DNA of 64,000 bases, taken from NCBI GenBank assembly GCA_023512835.1, contig CM042084.1, forward strand, positions 57,342,793-57,406,792, in the 5' to 3' direction. This document shows positions 1 through 9,193 of this stretch, piece after piece. Source of the DNA: Taxillus chinensis (Eukaryota; Streptophyta; Magnoliopsida; Santalales; Loranthaceae). How positions within the stretch are numbered: position 1 is the first letter of the stretch; the number at the start of each line of letters is the position of its first letter. The notes beneath the pieces were generated by a model. The model was not told the DNA's origin, did no database searches, and worked only from the letters and a program-made list of their open reading frames with translations. Made by a program: the position numbers and the translations under genes.

Positions 1-1669
1 TCATTCTCTGAAAAAACAGTATCTTTATACAAAACAAAAACGTTTGAGGTCTGTTTGTTCATGGTTTGGTTGTTTTCTAACTCTGGTTTCAAAAAAAAAA
101 AAAACAGCATCTTCTTTCAAAAAAAACGTTGCAGGTCTGGCTCGTTTGGCTTGTGCTGTCTTGTTCTGTTTTGGTTTGGTTTTTGAGTTTTGGTTTGGCC
201 CGGTCCACTCTTTGTTTTAACCAAAGTAGCGTCTTCACAAAGAAAAGAAAATGTTGGGGGTTGGTGAGTCTTCTGCTGTGATTTGTTTTGGTTTCCTGTG
301 GCTTGTGTTCTGGGTATGTTGACTATGTTTTGTTTTGTTATTTTGTTTGGTCCACTATGTGTCGTTTTGTTTTCTGTTCTTTCCTTGGTTGACGCCAGTT
401 TTACAACACCTTAGGTTGTACGTTGTACTGTTTACTTTCACTTTGTATTTTCGTTTATGTGAACAACTTACCTGCTTTATTTATTTATCTTTGTCAGGCC
501 TTAGGCAAGTGTTAGTATGGCCATTGGGAATTTTGTATATGTGGGTTCATGACCCAACACAATTGTAATTTGTAAATGAGTATAAAAAAAGAGAGGAAAA
601 AAAAAACAACAAACACAAAAAAAGAGAGCGAAAAAAAGAGGGAAAAGAAAAGTGAGTATACTTTTTGGTTTGTGGATGGCACACTATCACACACTACACT
701 TGTTTTTTTTAATTTATTTATTTATGTATTTTCCTAAAAAAACATTAAAAAAATGATTTCCACAAAAAAAAGGGTTTTTCAACCTAATAAAAAATAATAA
801 ACAAACGAATGTTTTTTTTAAACAAAAAAAGGGTTTTCGAAAAAAAAGGGAAGAAAAACAAAAAACAAAAACAAAAAACCAAAAAAAAAAAAAAACAAAA
901 CAAAAAAACAAAACAAAAACAAAAGGGATAAACAAAACAAAAACAAAGCTTTTAAACACTTTTTCAAAAGGGAGTTTTTTAAAAAAAACAAAACAAAACG
1001 TTTTTGGCTTTAAAAAAAAAAAAAAAAACTTTTTTTCAAACACTTTGGCCTTTCAAATGTTTGGGCTTCTCAATATTTTGGGCTTTACAACAATTGGGCT
1101 TTTCAAATACTTTAGCTTTCTAACACTTTTATTTCTTTTATCATTTCTTAGCCTTGCAATAAGCATTTAGTTTAACACTTATAATTAATTTAACTTTGGT
1201 TTTTTTCTTTAGACCTTTAGATAACTTAGAAAAAAAAAAAAAACATAACCAAATATATCAAACAAAACAAAACAACAAAGATCAAATCATTAGGACTTCC
1301 TTTAGATGTTTAGGGTAAATTGGACTTAATTTTATTTTAACAAATAACTTAGAAATAACAATGGTAGACTTTTAGGTCATAGGAAATTCAACTTAGCTTT
1401 TTAGACCAGCCAACTTTAAACAAAACAAGTTAGAAACCTCACAATCTTAAGATAGGTACCGAAAGGGCGTTGTGGGGGTGTTAGTCCTTCCCTACGCGTA
1501 ACCAACTCCCGAGCCCATCCCCAGTGGTATAGATAATTTTGTTTTAGGTGGCCAATCGCACCCCAAAAACGGTTGGTGGCGACTCCGTATTTTTCACCAT
1601 TCGGATGAAGGTTGGGGGGGAACCGCACCCCAAAAGCGGTTTCTCCCCGGACGAAATCCGGTGATGACA
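1..1669 (+). repeat. 5' LTR of the Ogre element, 3' portion
   Basis: This stretch repeats at about 15160-16800 in the same orientation. It holds an A-rich block at about 560-1030. It ends in GATGACA at 1669, followed by GC and then the primer site. The first ~1.95 kb of this LTR lie left of the window, judging by the 3' copy. Open frames inside are Phe- or Lys-rich products of the homopolymer runs and are not credible genes. Confidence 0.92.
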
Positions 1670-1671
1670 GC

Positions 1672-1689
1672 TGGCGACTCCGCTGGGGA
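1672..1689 (+). other. Primer binding site, tRNA-Arg type
   Basis: TGGCGACTCCGCTGGGGA starts two bases after the LTR terminus. It is complementary to a tRNA 3' end of the form ...GGAGUCG plus CCA. Ogre elements are known to prime from tRNA-Arg, and this site fits that pattern. A shorter copy of the motif (TGGCGACTCCG) also occurs inside the LTR at 1577-1587. Confidence 0.85.
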
Positions 1690-2313
1690 CTAGTTAGAGA
1701 GTTAGGCCTAGGATTAGGATTAGGAGGTTTTTTCTTTGTTTTAAATTGCTTTATTCTTTTATTCTTTCATTCTTTATTTAATCGATTTATTTATCGCACT
1801 TAATTGCCATTGCATGCTAGTCTTGATTTACGCGCGTTAATGCCATGATAGTCGTGTTTTATCGCTTTCCATAATTCTTACATTCATGCATAAACTCTAT
1901 ACCCGAGTTTTTAACACAGTTTAAGTTAGCGAGGTTTATTAGGGTGCCCCGAGCGTTGATCATTATCCGCGAAGGGACCCCGGACTCCTCACTCAGGCTT
2001 GAGGTCCTTTTAAGGCACGTCCTTCTAAGGCCCCCCTCCGGTAAATCCCATGGTGTACGGAGCCCTCTAGAGAGGAAGCTTGGGGACCAACGAATAAGAT
2101 AGGGTGAGAAATCATGGCCCATTAGGGGCACACCGACTCACATGTTGTATGATTAAGCATGCCATGCTAATTTTGGTTTTGCAGGATAGTTGCATTAAGA
2201 CATCCCTTGTTTGCTTAAAATGTCAATATTTGTTTATTTGTCTATCCTGTATATATTTCCTTTTGCTCTCCTAACGCTTCCATATTGCATACCACGTCAT
2301 TCATATAGGGTGC
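1690..2313 (+). other. Ogre 5' untranslated leader
   Basis: This is non-coding leader between primer site and ORF1. The part at about 1900-2120 (the ...GCGAGGTTTATTAGGG... and ...GGTGTACGGAGCC... blocks) has a diverged counterpart at about 63750-63925, in the same position after a decayed primer site. The leader is therefore a shared Ogre-family sequence rather than host DNA. No start codon context suggests a protein here. Confidence 0.75.
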
Positions 2314-3752
2314 ATGGCAACATTTAGTCATCTCTTAGAGGGTGTATGGGAGAAGGAGACTGCTACTGAGGTGGCTCAAGCATCCGGTGAAATTCAACGC
2401 CGTCTAGGAGACTTCCCACCAGGAGAGTTGCACAAAGCGGATCAGGTTACAGTAGAATTTTCACAAGACTTTACTAGTGAGCTACGGGCCATATGGCGTC
2501 AATGGCCGGAGGAAAGAAAGATTGCTTATGCCCGGCAGTTCGGGGATTTACTGCTTCTAACCGACTTACCAGCTGATAGAGACATGCTCCAAGCTGCACT
2601 TCACTTTTGGGAGCCAAGGCGCAGATGTTTCGACTTCAATGGCCTTGACCTTGTTCCTACTGTGGAGGAATACAGAAGACTGCTTGACATACCGGAAGAT
2701 CACAGAAGGAAAGTATACTTGCCGGAACCTAGGAAAGCTGGACGACGAGCTTTTACTGAAATGATGGAAATCCCTATTTGGGATGCCCCTTTTCTGGTAA
2801 ATCGCGAGGGCCGAGAGCAGCTGTCATGGAAAACCATTCAGGAGATTATGATAGCTGCTACAGAAACAGGATTTCACCGGCTTTTGACCCTAGCCATCTA
2901 CGGGTTAGTCATTTTTCCGCGCATCTCAGCGTATGTAGACGCGACAGTCATTGACCTGGTACGGCAAGTGGTGCAAGGTTGTGATCCCACCCCAGCTATC
3001 TTAGCAGAAACTATCCGTTCCCTTTCGGATCTGAGAACCCGTGGCTCGGGACGATTCACCGGCTGCTTACCCCTTTTTTGCACTTGGCTGAAGGGACACC
3101 TCCCCTGTCTTTGTCCCTAACTTCACACCGGTATACCAGTTACCTTATACTACACTATTGGACATTCTGCTCAGTAAGTGGATTCTGCCTAAAGGAGTTG
3201 AAGACTGGAAGAAGAAGCTACAGGACTTAAAGGAAGAAGACATCGTCTGGATTGCTCCCTGGATGCCAAGATACTCTATGACATACAGTTGCGGTGAGTA
3301 CAACTGGGTTCCCCTGTTGGGCCCTTGGGGAGCTACTGCTTATGCACCGCTGCAGAGTGGGAGACAGCTGGGAGACAGTCAGGTTGTTCCAGTACTGTAT
3401 GGAATGGAGGACTGCGACTTCACCTATGGGCGAGTTATGCTAGAGGAGAAAGGGGTGAAGATGCATCAAGCATGGTCCACACCTCGCAAGATTCAGCCTA
3501 ACAACTCAAAATCTGGTATTTTCCCAGCTTATATCCCTTGGAGAGCACAGCATGAGCCACAACAGAGTTTGATCATGAGGACTATTTTGCAAGAGAACCA
3601 GGAGCTGAGGCAAGCAAGTCCACGGACTAGAAGCTGCTTTGGAGAGAGCTACTCAAAGGGCGCAGTTGAGGGACAAGCAGTTGGAGACCGTGCTGCGGCA
3701 GAGGGAAGATGCTGGAGAAAGACCACCGCAGAGGAGGAGGCGCCGCACATGA
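2314..3752 (+). pseudogene. Ogre ORF1, broken by two frameshifts
   Basis: This is the extra ORF that Ogre-type elements carry upstream of gag; its biochemical role is not established. The ATG at 2314 opens a frame running to a stop at 3118-3120. Residues ~80-130 carry the HFW...CFDF...LVPTVEEYRRLL block typical of Ogre ORF1 and of the plant-mobile-domain-like DUF found in it. The sequence then continues in a second frame, open from about 3092, through a Trp-rich central part. It shifts again at about 3605-3627 into a third frame, which holds a Lys/Arg/Gln-rich, coiled-coil-like tail ending in an Arg run and TGA at 3750-3752. Both breaks look like single-base shifts. The frame open to about 3778 in the middle register is not the real C-terminus. 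Confidence in family is high; function is unknown. Confidence 0.8.
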
Positions 3753-4040
3753 AGACCATCTTGGAGATGACTAAATAATTGCCTTAGAGCCATGTAGTTT
3801 CTGTTGTTGTAGTTGGTTACACGGCATTCATGCATGTAATCTCTTTCCTTTTATCAATAAATGGAGTTTTGTTTAAACCCGTTCACTTCCATTCATTCAC
3901 GCATCTCATGCATTCATATAAAAAGTGAAAACAAAGCTAAAAATGCTCACCTTTCGTGTTTCTTTCAGTGAAGTATTTCTTTATCCAGAATTGGGCATAC
4001 TTACAACCTTCGGTCCAGGCACAAGCACACTTCCCATTCG
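3753..4040 (+). other. Spacer between ORF1 and gag
   Basis: About 290 bases lie between the ORF1 stop and the gag start. They are AT-rich, with ATTCATTCACGCATCTCATGCATTC-type repeats of CATTCA. No ORF is credible. A separate transcript, an internal start, or a splice event must bring translation to gag, but no clear splice signals stand out here. Confidence 0.6.
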
Positions 4041-6500
4041 ATGGCCAACGAGAATGAAAATAGACTGATGGGGCTAGAGCAAAGTCACCAAGGCATGAGC
4101 GATACCCTTCAGAACTTGCAAGAACAGATGAACCGTATGGCAGAAATGATGACCAGATTAGTCGAAGGAACTCCAAGGGAAGTCAATCAACAACCAAGGC
4201 CAGAAACAACGCAGCCCGCGCCACCTCCGCAGCCCGTGACAAATAACACTTTTCCCGAGCAACTGGGCCCACCTAATCCAGGCCAGTATACTTCCCCAAT
4301 AATAGGAGCCGCTACAGAGGCGGTAGGATCCCTAGCATACAAGGAGGAAGGCGAGTCCCCCGCACTAAGGAGGATTGAAGAACGATTGAAGGCGGTTGAA
4401 GGTGCCGAGATGTATGGTATGATCAGCCCTGATGAATTGTGCCTTGTCCCTGGGGTGGTTTTACCTCATAAATTCAAAATGCCCGAATTCGAGAGGTTTA
4501 ATGGGACATGCTGTCCAAGAACCCATCTGGCAATGTATTGCCAAAAAATGGCAGCATACACTGGTGATGATAGACTTCTTATGCACTGCTTCCAAGAGAG
4601 TCTAACAGGGGCACCCTTGCGTTGGTATTTCCAGCTGGATGGAGGCCGTATCAGAACATGGAAGGACCTGGCTACCGCATTCCTGGCACAGTATAAACAT
4701 GTCACTGAACTAGCCTTGGATCGTCTGACACTGCAATCTTTGGAGAAAGGTCCAAATGAAAATTTCAAGGACTATGCAAGAAGGTGGAGGGAAACTGCAG
4801 TAGAAGTGCAACCTCCGCTAACAGAGAGGGAGCTCACTACCTTATTCATCAACACATTGAAGGGTGTGTATTATGAAAAGCTGATTGGTCATGTTTCTAG
4901 CACTTTCGCCGACCTAGTCGCTTCAGGCGAACTCATCGAGAGTGGAGTCAAAGGGGGGAAGCTGAAAGGAGAAATGGTCGAGGCACCGAAGAGGTCACCA
5001 ATACCGCCGAAGAAGAAAGAAGGGGAAACTAATTTCGTATATCAATCCGGACCGATGATGCAACCTAACCCTCCCCAAATGCCTGTTTACTTTAGAGCAC
5101 CCCCAGTAGCCGCATACGCCGCACCTGCACCTATCCCGCAATTCCAACCTTTCCAATTCCAAGCAAGACCCCAATATCCTTACCCAGCTCCACAATTTCC
5201 TCAAATGCCTACCCCAGCACCAGTCCAAGCACCCGTCCGAAGCCCATCTACTGACCCGAGACCAAATCAAGCTCCTAAGAAGCACCAGGAGTTCGACCCA
5301 ATCCCTATGACTTATGCTGAACTGTACCCAAGGCTCCTTGAGGCAAGACTGGTAGTCCCTTCCCCTGTGGGAGAGCTGAAACCGCCATATCCAAATTGGT
5401 ACAAACCAGACCTTCGTTGCGTATATCATGCTGGTGCCGTAGGACACAATGTTGAGGGTTGCATCGCGTTTAAAAGGAAAGTTCAAGCATTAAAAGATGC
5501 TCACTGGTTAGATTTCGCGACACTATCCAATTCCCCGAGTGTCAACAACAATCCATTGCCAGAACACTCTAATAATGTTGCTACCATTACTTCGGAAGCC
5601 AGGATTACGAAGATATCCCAAGTACGGATGCAGAAAAAACATCTGTTTCAATTTTTACTCAAGTATGGATATCTGCTGACCCGGTCAACTATTGAGGGCG
5701 AGGAAGGAGCCGACCAACAGAAAAAGTGTTTATTCCATGAGATGGCTCCAGGACACGACATTAACAACTGTATGGAATTTGAAAGTGTTGTTCAAGAATT
5801 AATCGACTACCGAAGAATCGAGTTTTCAAAGCAGTGTACTGATTATTCCATTCAGATGGTCCAAGGAGACATTCCATATGAGTTCACTGACATGCCCAAG
5901 CCTCTCCGAATTTATACATCAACTCCAGAAATACCACAGCTACCACACGGGATCCAGCCCCTTACAATCCATATACCCCCTCAACCTTCATACAAAAGTG
6001 AGAAAGCTGTCCCTTGGAGGTACGGATGTGAGGCTGTAGCACAAGGGAACCCTCAAACAAAGAAGACAACTCGGAGTGGATGTCCTTATGCACCTGACGT
6101 GCTCGAGCAATCGAAGAAGGGGAAAGCTGTTGGGAAAGATATCTTGCCTGAGGAAATTCAGATTACTGAGGAAGACGCTACTGAGTTTCTGAAGTTGATT
6201 AAGCATAGTGAATATAATATCGTGGAGCAGCTAAGCAAACAGCCCGCTCGGATCTCATTACTCTCACTGCTAAAGGATTCTACTCCACACCGAGAAGCAT
6301 TAATGAAGGTCCTTAGCAAGGCTTACGTCCCGCCAACTATTTCGGTGGAGAACATGGACACACTCGCTGGAAACCTTGTAGTGGACAACTTTATATCGTT
6401 TAGCGGGGACGAATCGCCGCAGGAGGGCAAGGGTCACATCAAAGCTCGCACATTTCGGTCAAGTGCAGAGAACACACCATCTCCGGGTATTGATCGATAA
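4041..6500 (+). CDS. gag: Ogre Gag (N-terminal part of gag-pro)
   Basis: Gag forms the cytoplasmic virus-like particle that packages element RNA. The ATG at 4041 opens 819 codons. Residues 1-40 are a heptad-like coiled coil rich in Met, Gln and Leu. Residues ~150-310 match the retrotransposon gag (Retrotrans_gag) fold, with the conserved ALRWYFQL-like, TWKDL...FLAQY and FKDYARRW stretches. A Pro/Gln/Ala-rich linker spans ~330-420. Two Cys/His knuckles of the form C-x2-H-x4-GH-x4-C follow, near residues 459 and 562. Both are typical of Ogre rather than CCHC of other gypsy Gags. The stop at 6500 is probably an artefact of frame loss: protease follows in another register, and between ~6447 and ~6490 the family-like reading sits in a third frame, so two single-base shifts are implied. 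Confidence 0.9.
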   Translation: MANENENRLMGLEQSHQGMSDTLQNLQEQMNRMAEMMTRLVEGTPREVNQQPRPETTQPAPPPQPVTNNTFPEQLGPPNPGQYTSPIIGAATEAVGSLAYKEEGESPALRRIEERLKAVEGAEMYGMISPDELCLVPGVVLPHKFKMPEFERFNGTCCPRTHLAMYCQKMAAYTGDDRLLMHCFQESLTGAPLRWYFQLDGGRIRTWKDLATAFLAQYKHVTELALDRLTLQSLEKGPNENFKDYARRWRETAVEVQPPLTERELTTLFINTLKGVYYEKLIGHVSSTFADLVASGELIESGVKGGKLKGEMVEAPKRSPIPPKKKEGETNFVYQSGPMMQPNPPQMPVYFRAPPVAAYAAPAPIPQFQPFQFQARPQYPYPAPQFPQMPTPAPVQAPVRSPSTDPRPNQAPKKHQEFDPIPMTYAELYPRLLEARLVVPSPVGELKPPYPNWYKPDLRCVYHAGAVGHNVEGCIAFKRKVQALKDAHWLDFATLSNSPSVNNNPLPEHSNNVATITSEARITKISQVRMQKKHLFQFLLKYGYLLTRSTIEGEEGADQQKKCLFHEMAPGHDINNCMEFESVVQELIDYRRIEFSKQCTDYSIQMVQGDIPYEFTDMPKPLRIYTSTPEIPQLPHGIQPLTIHIPPQPSYKSEKAVPWRYGCEAVAQGNPQTKKTTRSGCPYAPDVLEQSKKGKAVGKDILPEEIQITEEDATEFLKLIKHSEYNIVEQLSKQPARISLLSLLKDSTPHREALMKVLSKAYVPPTISVENMDTLAGNLVVDNFISFSGDESPQEGKGHIKARTFRSSAENTPSPGIDR

Positions 6501-7374
6501 TGGGTCCGTTGTCAACATTATGCCTTTACAAATATTACAACAGCTGCCCGTAGATTCTTCATACATGCGGTCGAGCAACATGGTAGTTCGAGCCTTTGAC
6601 GGGGGAAAAAGAGAGGTAACAGGGACGCTGGATATTCCATTGCTGATTGGGCCCACAGTATTTTCTATTGAATTTCAGATCTTGGATATTGCACCATACT
6701 ACAGTTGCTTGTTGGGAAGGCCATGGATTCACACAGCGGGAGCAGTACCTTCTACTTTGCACCAGAAACTAAAGTTCGTGGTTGACGATCACCTCATTTG
6801 TGTATCTGGGGAGACAGACCTGTTGGTAACCAAGCCCTCATCCATGCCTTGTATTGACAGCGGAGAGGACGTACCTGAATGTTCTTTCCGAGCCTTTGAA
6901 GTAGTCAATGTCACCTATGTGACACGGCCCAGTTTGTATCAAAGGATGGAAGCTCAACTGTCCAAAGCTACCAAGATGATTGCACATACGATGCTTAGGC
7001 AAGGACATAAGCCAGGACTTGGGCTCGGGGCATCCTCTCAGGGCATGAAAGGCCCGTTACGCATTTGGGGCACGACAGAACGATATGGGCTAGGCTACAA
7101 ACCCACCAAAGCAGACCGGCAGAAGGAAGCCTCCAGGAAGAGGGAAGTCAGAATGGCCAAGCTGCAGAAGCGACCTATCCAAGAAGAGCGGATGACATTT
7201 CCACCCTTAGAAGACACATTCTACAGTGGAGGGTTTGCCTATCAAGAGAAGGCTTCGATCATTGCTACTGTGGAGAGCAAGGAGCCAGAAGCGGGCCAGG
7301 TGATGTTCGTGGAGGAAGGAGCACCAGGACAACCGCTCAACAATTGGACTAGCACATGTCTCCCCGTGATGTAA
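6463..7374 (+). CDS. pro: Ogre aspartic protease with C-terminal G-patch
   Basis: The protease cleaves the element polyprotein during particle maturation. The active-site motif is VLIDNGS, near 6484-6507; Ogre proteases carry DNGS where most retroviral proteases carry D[TS]G. A hydrophobic flap region and an ILLGRPWIH-like motif (here CLLGRPWIHTAG, ~6708) complete the domain by ~6850. At about 6990-7110 lies a G-patch-like segment, GHKPGLGLGASSQG followed by YGLGYKP, a glycine-rich nucleic-acid-binding module. The Met at 6463 is only where the open frame begins to be called: the natural product should be a Gag-Pro fusion. The frame ends at TAA 7372-7374, which overlaps the probable intron donor at 7371. 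Confidence 0.85.
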   Translation: MQRTHHLRVLIDNGSVVNIMPLQILQQLPVDSSYMRSSNMVVRAFDGGKREVTGTLDIPLLIGPTVFSIEFQILDIAPYYSCLLGRPWIHTAGAVPSTLHQKLKFVVDDHLICVSGETDLLVTKPSSMPCIDSGEDVPECSFRAFEVVNVTYVTRPSLYQRMEAQLSKATKMIAHTMLRQGHKPGLGLGASSQGMKGPLRIWGTTERYGLGYKPTKADRQKEASRKREVRMAKLQKRPIQEERMTFPPLEDTFYSGGFAYQEKASIIATVESKEPEAGQVMFVEEGAPGQPLNNWTSTCLPVM

Positions 7375-7569
7375 TCCTTGGGGGAATCCTATTTGGATAT
7401 TTGTTTATTTCGCTTTCATGCCTCTTTCAGTGTTTAAAAAACAGTTTATGTCTCTTTGAGATATTTCGCTTTTAATAAATTGTATGTTTTTCCAAAAACG
7501 GTGCATTACATCTCATTATCATATGCATATCATATTTTGTTATCAACTTGTTGATCTTTTCACAAACAG
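7371..7569 (+). other. Probable Ogre intron between protease and RT
   Basis: Ogre elements are known for an intron between the protease and RT regions. Here GTAATC begins at 7371 and TTTTCACAAACAG ends at 7569. The segment is T-rich, and AG is preceded by a pyrimidine-rich stretch. Removing 199 bases joins AT (7369-7370) to G (7570), restoring a Met codon, and then enters exactly the frame that stays open through RT. Unspliced RNA meets TAA at 7372-7374. The donor is weaker than GTAAGT. Splicing is inferred, not shown. Confidence 0.75.
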
Positions 7570-9193
7570 GTACCATGAATTCAATGAGGGTGTGACAAGC
7601 AATGATGAGGCGGGATGCCCAAAGTTTGACCAAAGTCCGGATTGGGAGAAGTCAGTGTATGAGACAAGTGAGGCTGATTTAGAAGAGAAGGTCGATTTAC
7701 CTGAAGATATCCTTCGACTGTTGGAAAAGGAAGACCTGTTCAAGACCCCAAGTGAGGACCCTCTAGAAACAGTGGGGACAGACACAGAACCAAGAAGGCT
7801 TAAAGTGAGTTTTGCATTATCCGCGGAGATCAAGGGGGAGTTGATTGAATTGTTGACCAGTTTCAAGGATGTGTTTGCCTGGTCCTATCAAGATATGCCG
7901 GGCCTGAATCCAGATATCGTGCAACATCAAATACCATTGAAGCCAGAATGTCCGCCGGTCCAGCAGAAGTTACGAAGGATGAGGCCGCAGGTGATATTGA
8001 AGATCAAAGAAGAGATCAAAAAGCAATGGGATGCCGGTTTCCTTAGTGTTGCTCATTATCCGAAATGGGTGGCGAACATTGTGCCAGTGCCGAAAAAAGG
8101 AGGAAAAATCCGTGTATGCGTCGATTACCGAGATCTAAATAAGGCGAGCCCAAAAGATAACTTTCCACTCCCACATATTGATACTCTGGTGGACAACACG
8201 GCGAAGCATGCTTTGTTTTCATTTATGGATGGATTCTCGGGCTATAACCAAATCCAGATGGCCCCTGAGCACAAGGAGCGGACGACTTTCACAACATTAT
8301 GGGGTACATTTTGTTACAATGTGATGCCATTCGGACTCAAAAATGCGGGAGCCACCTATCAAAGAGCTATGGTAACTTTGTTTCACGATATGATGCATAA
8401 GGAGGTGGAAGTGTACGTTGATGACATGATAGCCAAATCAGCAAGTACGGAAAGTCATGTTGAGGTACTCCGCAAACTCTTCCAAAGGTTGCGAAAGTAT
8501 CAACTCAAGTTGAATCCAGAGAAATGTACTTTTGGTGCTACATCGGGTAAGCTATTGGGCTTCATAGTCAGTGAGAAAGGGATAGAGATTGACCCTGACA
8601 AGATTCGAGCTATCCAGGAGATGTCACCACCAACCACTGTTAGGGGAGTTAGAAGTTTCTTGGGGCACTTGAATTACATCGCTAGGTTCATTTCACAGTT
8701 GACGGCCACATGTGAACCATTATTCAAATCGCTTCGAAAAGACAACCCAGAAGTTTGGAATCAGGCCTGTCAGGAAGCCTTTGATAAAATCAAGCAATAC
8801 TTGATAAATCCACCGATCTTGGTTCCACCGGTACCCAACAAGCCACTCATCCTATACCTAACTGTCCAAGGCTCGTCAATGGGCTCGGTACTGGGGCAAC
8901 ATGACGCTTCGGGAAGGAGGGAGCAAGCAATTTATTACCTAAGTAAGAAGTTTACTCCTGGTGAAGCAAAGTACACTCCATTGGAAAAGGCTTGTTGTGC
9001 TCTGGTTTGGACCGTTCGGCGATTACGACAGTACACCCTCTATCATACGACATGGCTGATTGCGAAGCATGATCCGCTCAAATACTTACCTGGAGAAACA
9101 ATCAATTTCGGGAGGATTGCCAAGTGGCAGTTGTTGTTGTCCGAATATGACATTGTGTACACGCCTCGAAAGCCATCAAAGGAAGTGTCATAG
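7570..9193 (+). CDS. pol: Ogre reverse transcriptase-RNase H
   Basis: This synthesises cDNA from element RNA and removes the RNA strand inside the particle. The coding part should begin at the intron acceptor (7570); upstream codons to 7484 are intronic. After a ~100-residue acidic leader come the RT blocks. VDYRDLNKASPKDNFPLP lies at ~8119, FMDGFSGYNQI at ~8223, FGLKNAGATYQRAM at ~8332, the catalytic YVDD at 8414-8425, and LGFIVSEKGIEIDP at ~8558. A gypsy-type RNase H follows at ~8840-9165 (LYLTVQGSSMGSVLGQ, then YTPLEKACCALVW). The usual first Asp of this RNase H is not evident, as expected for Tat elements, where it is degenerate. The frame stops at 9191-9193 after a probable single-base loss near 9165-9175; the family-like sequence continues in another register. 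Confidence 0.92.

Noticed and set aside
335..1043. Phe-, Leu- and Lys-rich open frames in the Ogre LTR, repeated at 15149-16263
   Set aside because: They follow T- and A-homopolymer runs, occur on both strands, and change frame with run length between the two LTR copies.
1416..2131. Open frames of 63-90 codons around the LTR end and leader
   Set aside because: They cross the LTR end, primer site and leader, which are non-coding in this lineage.
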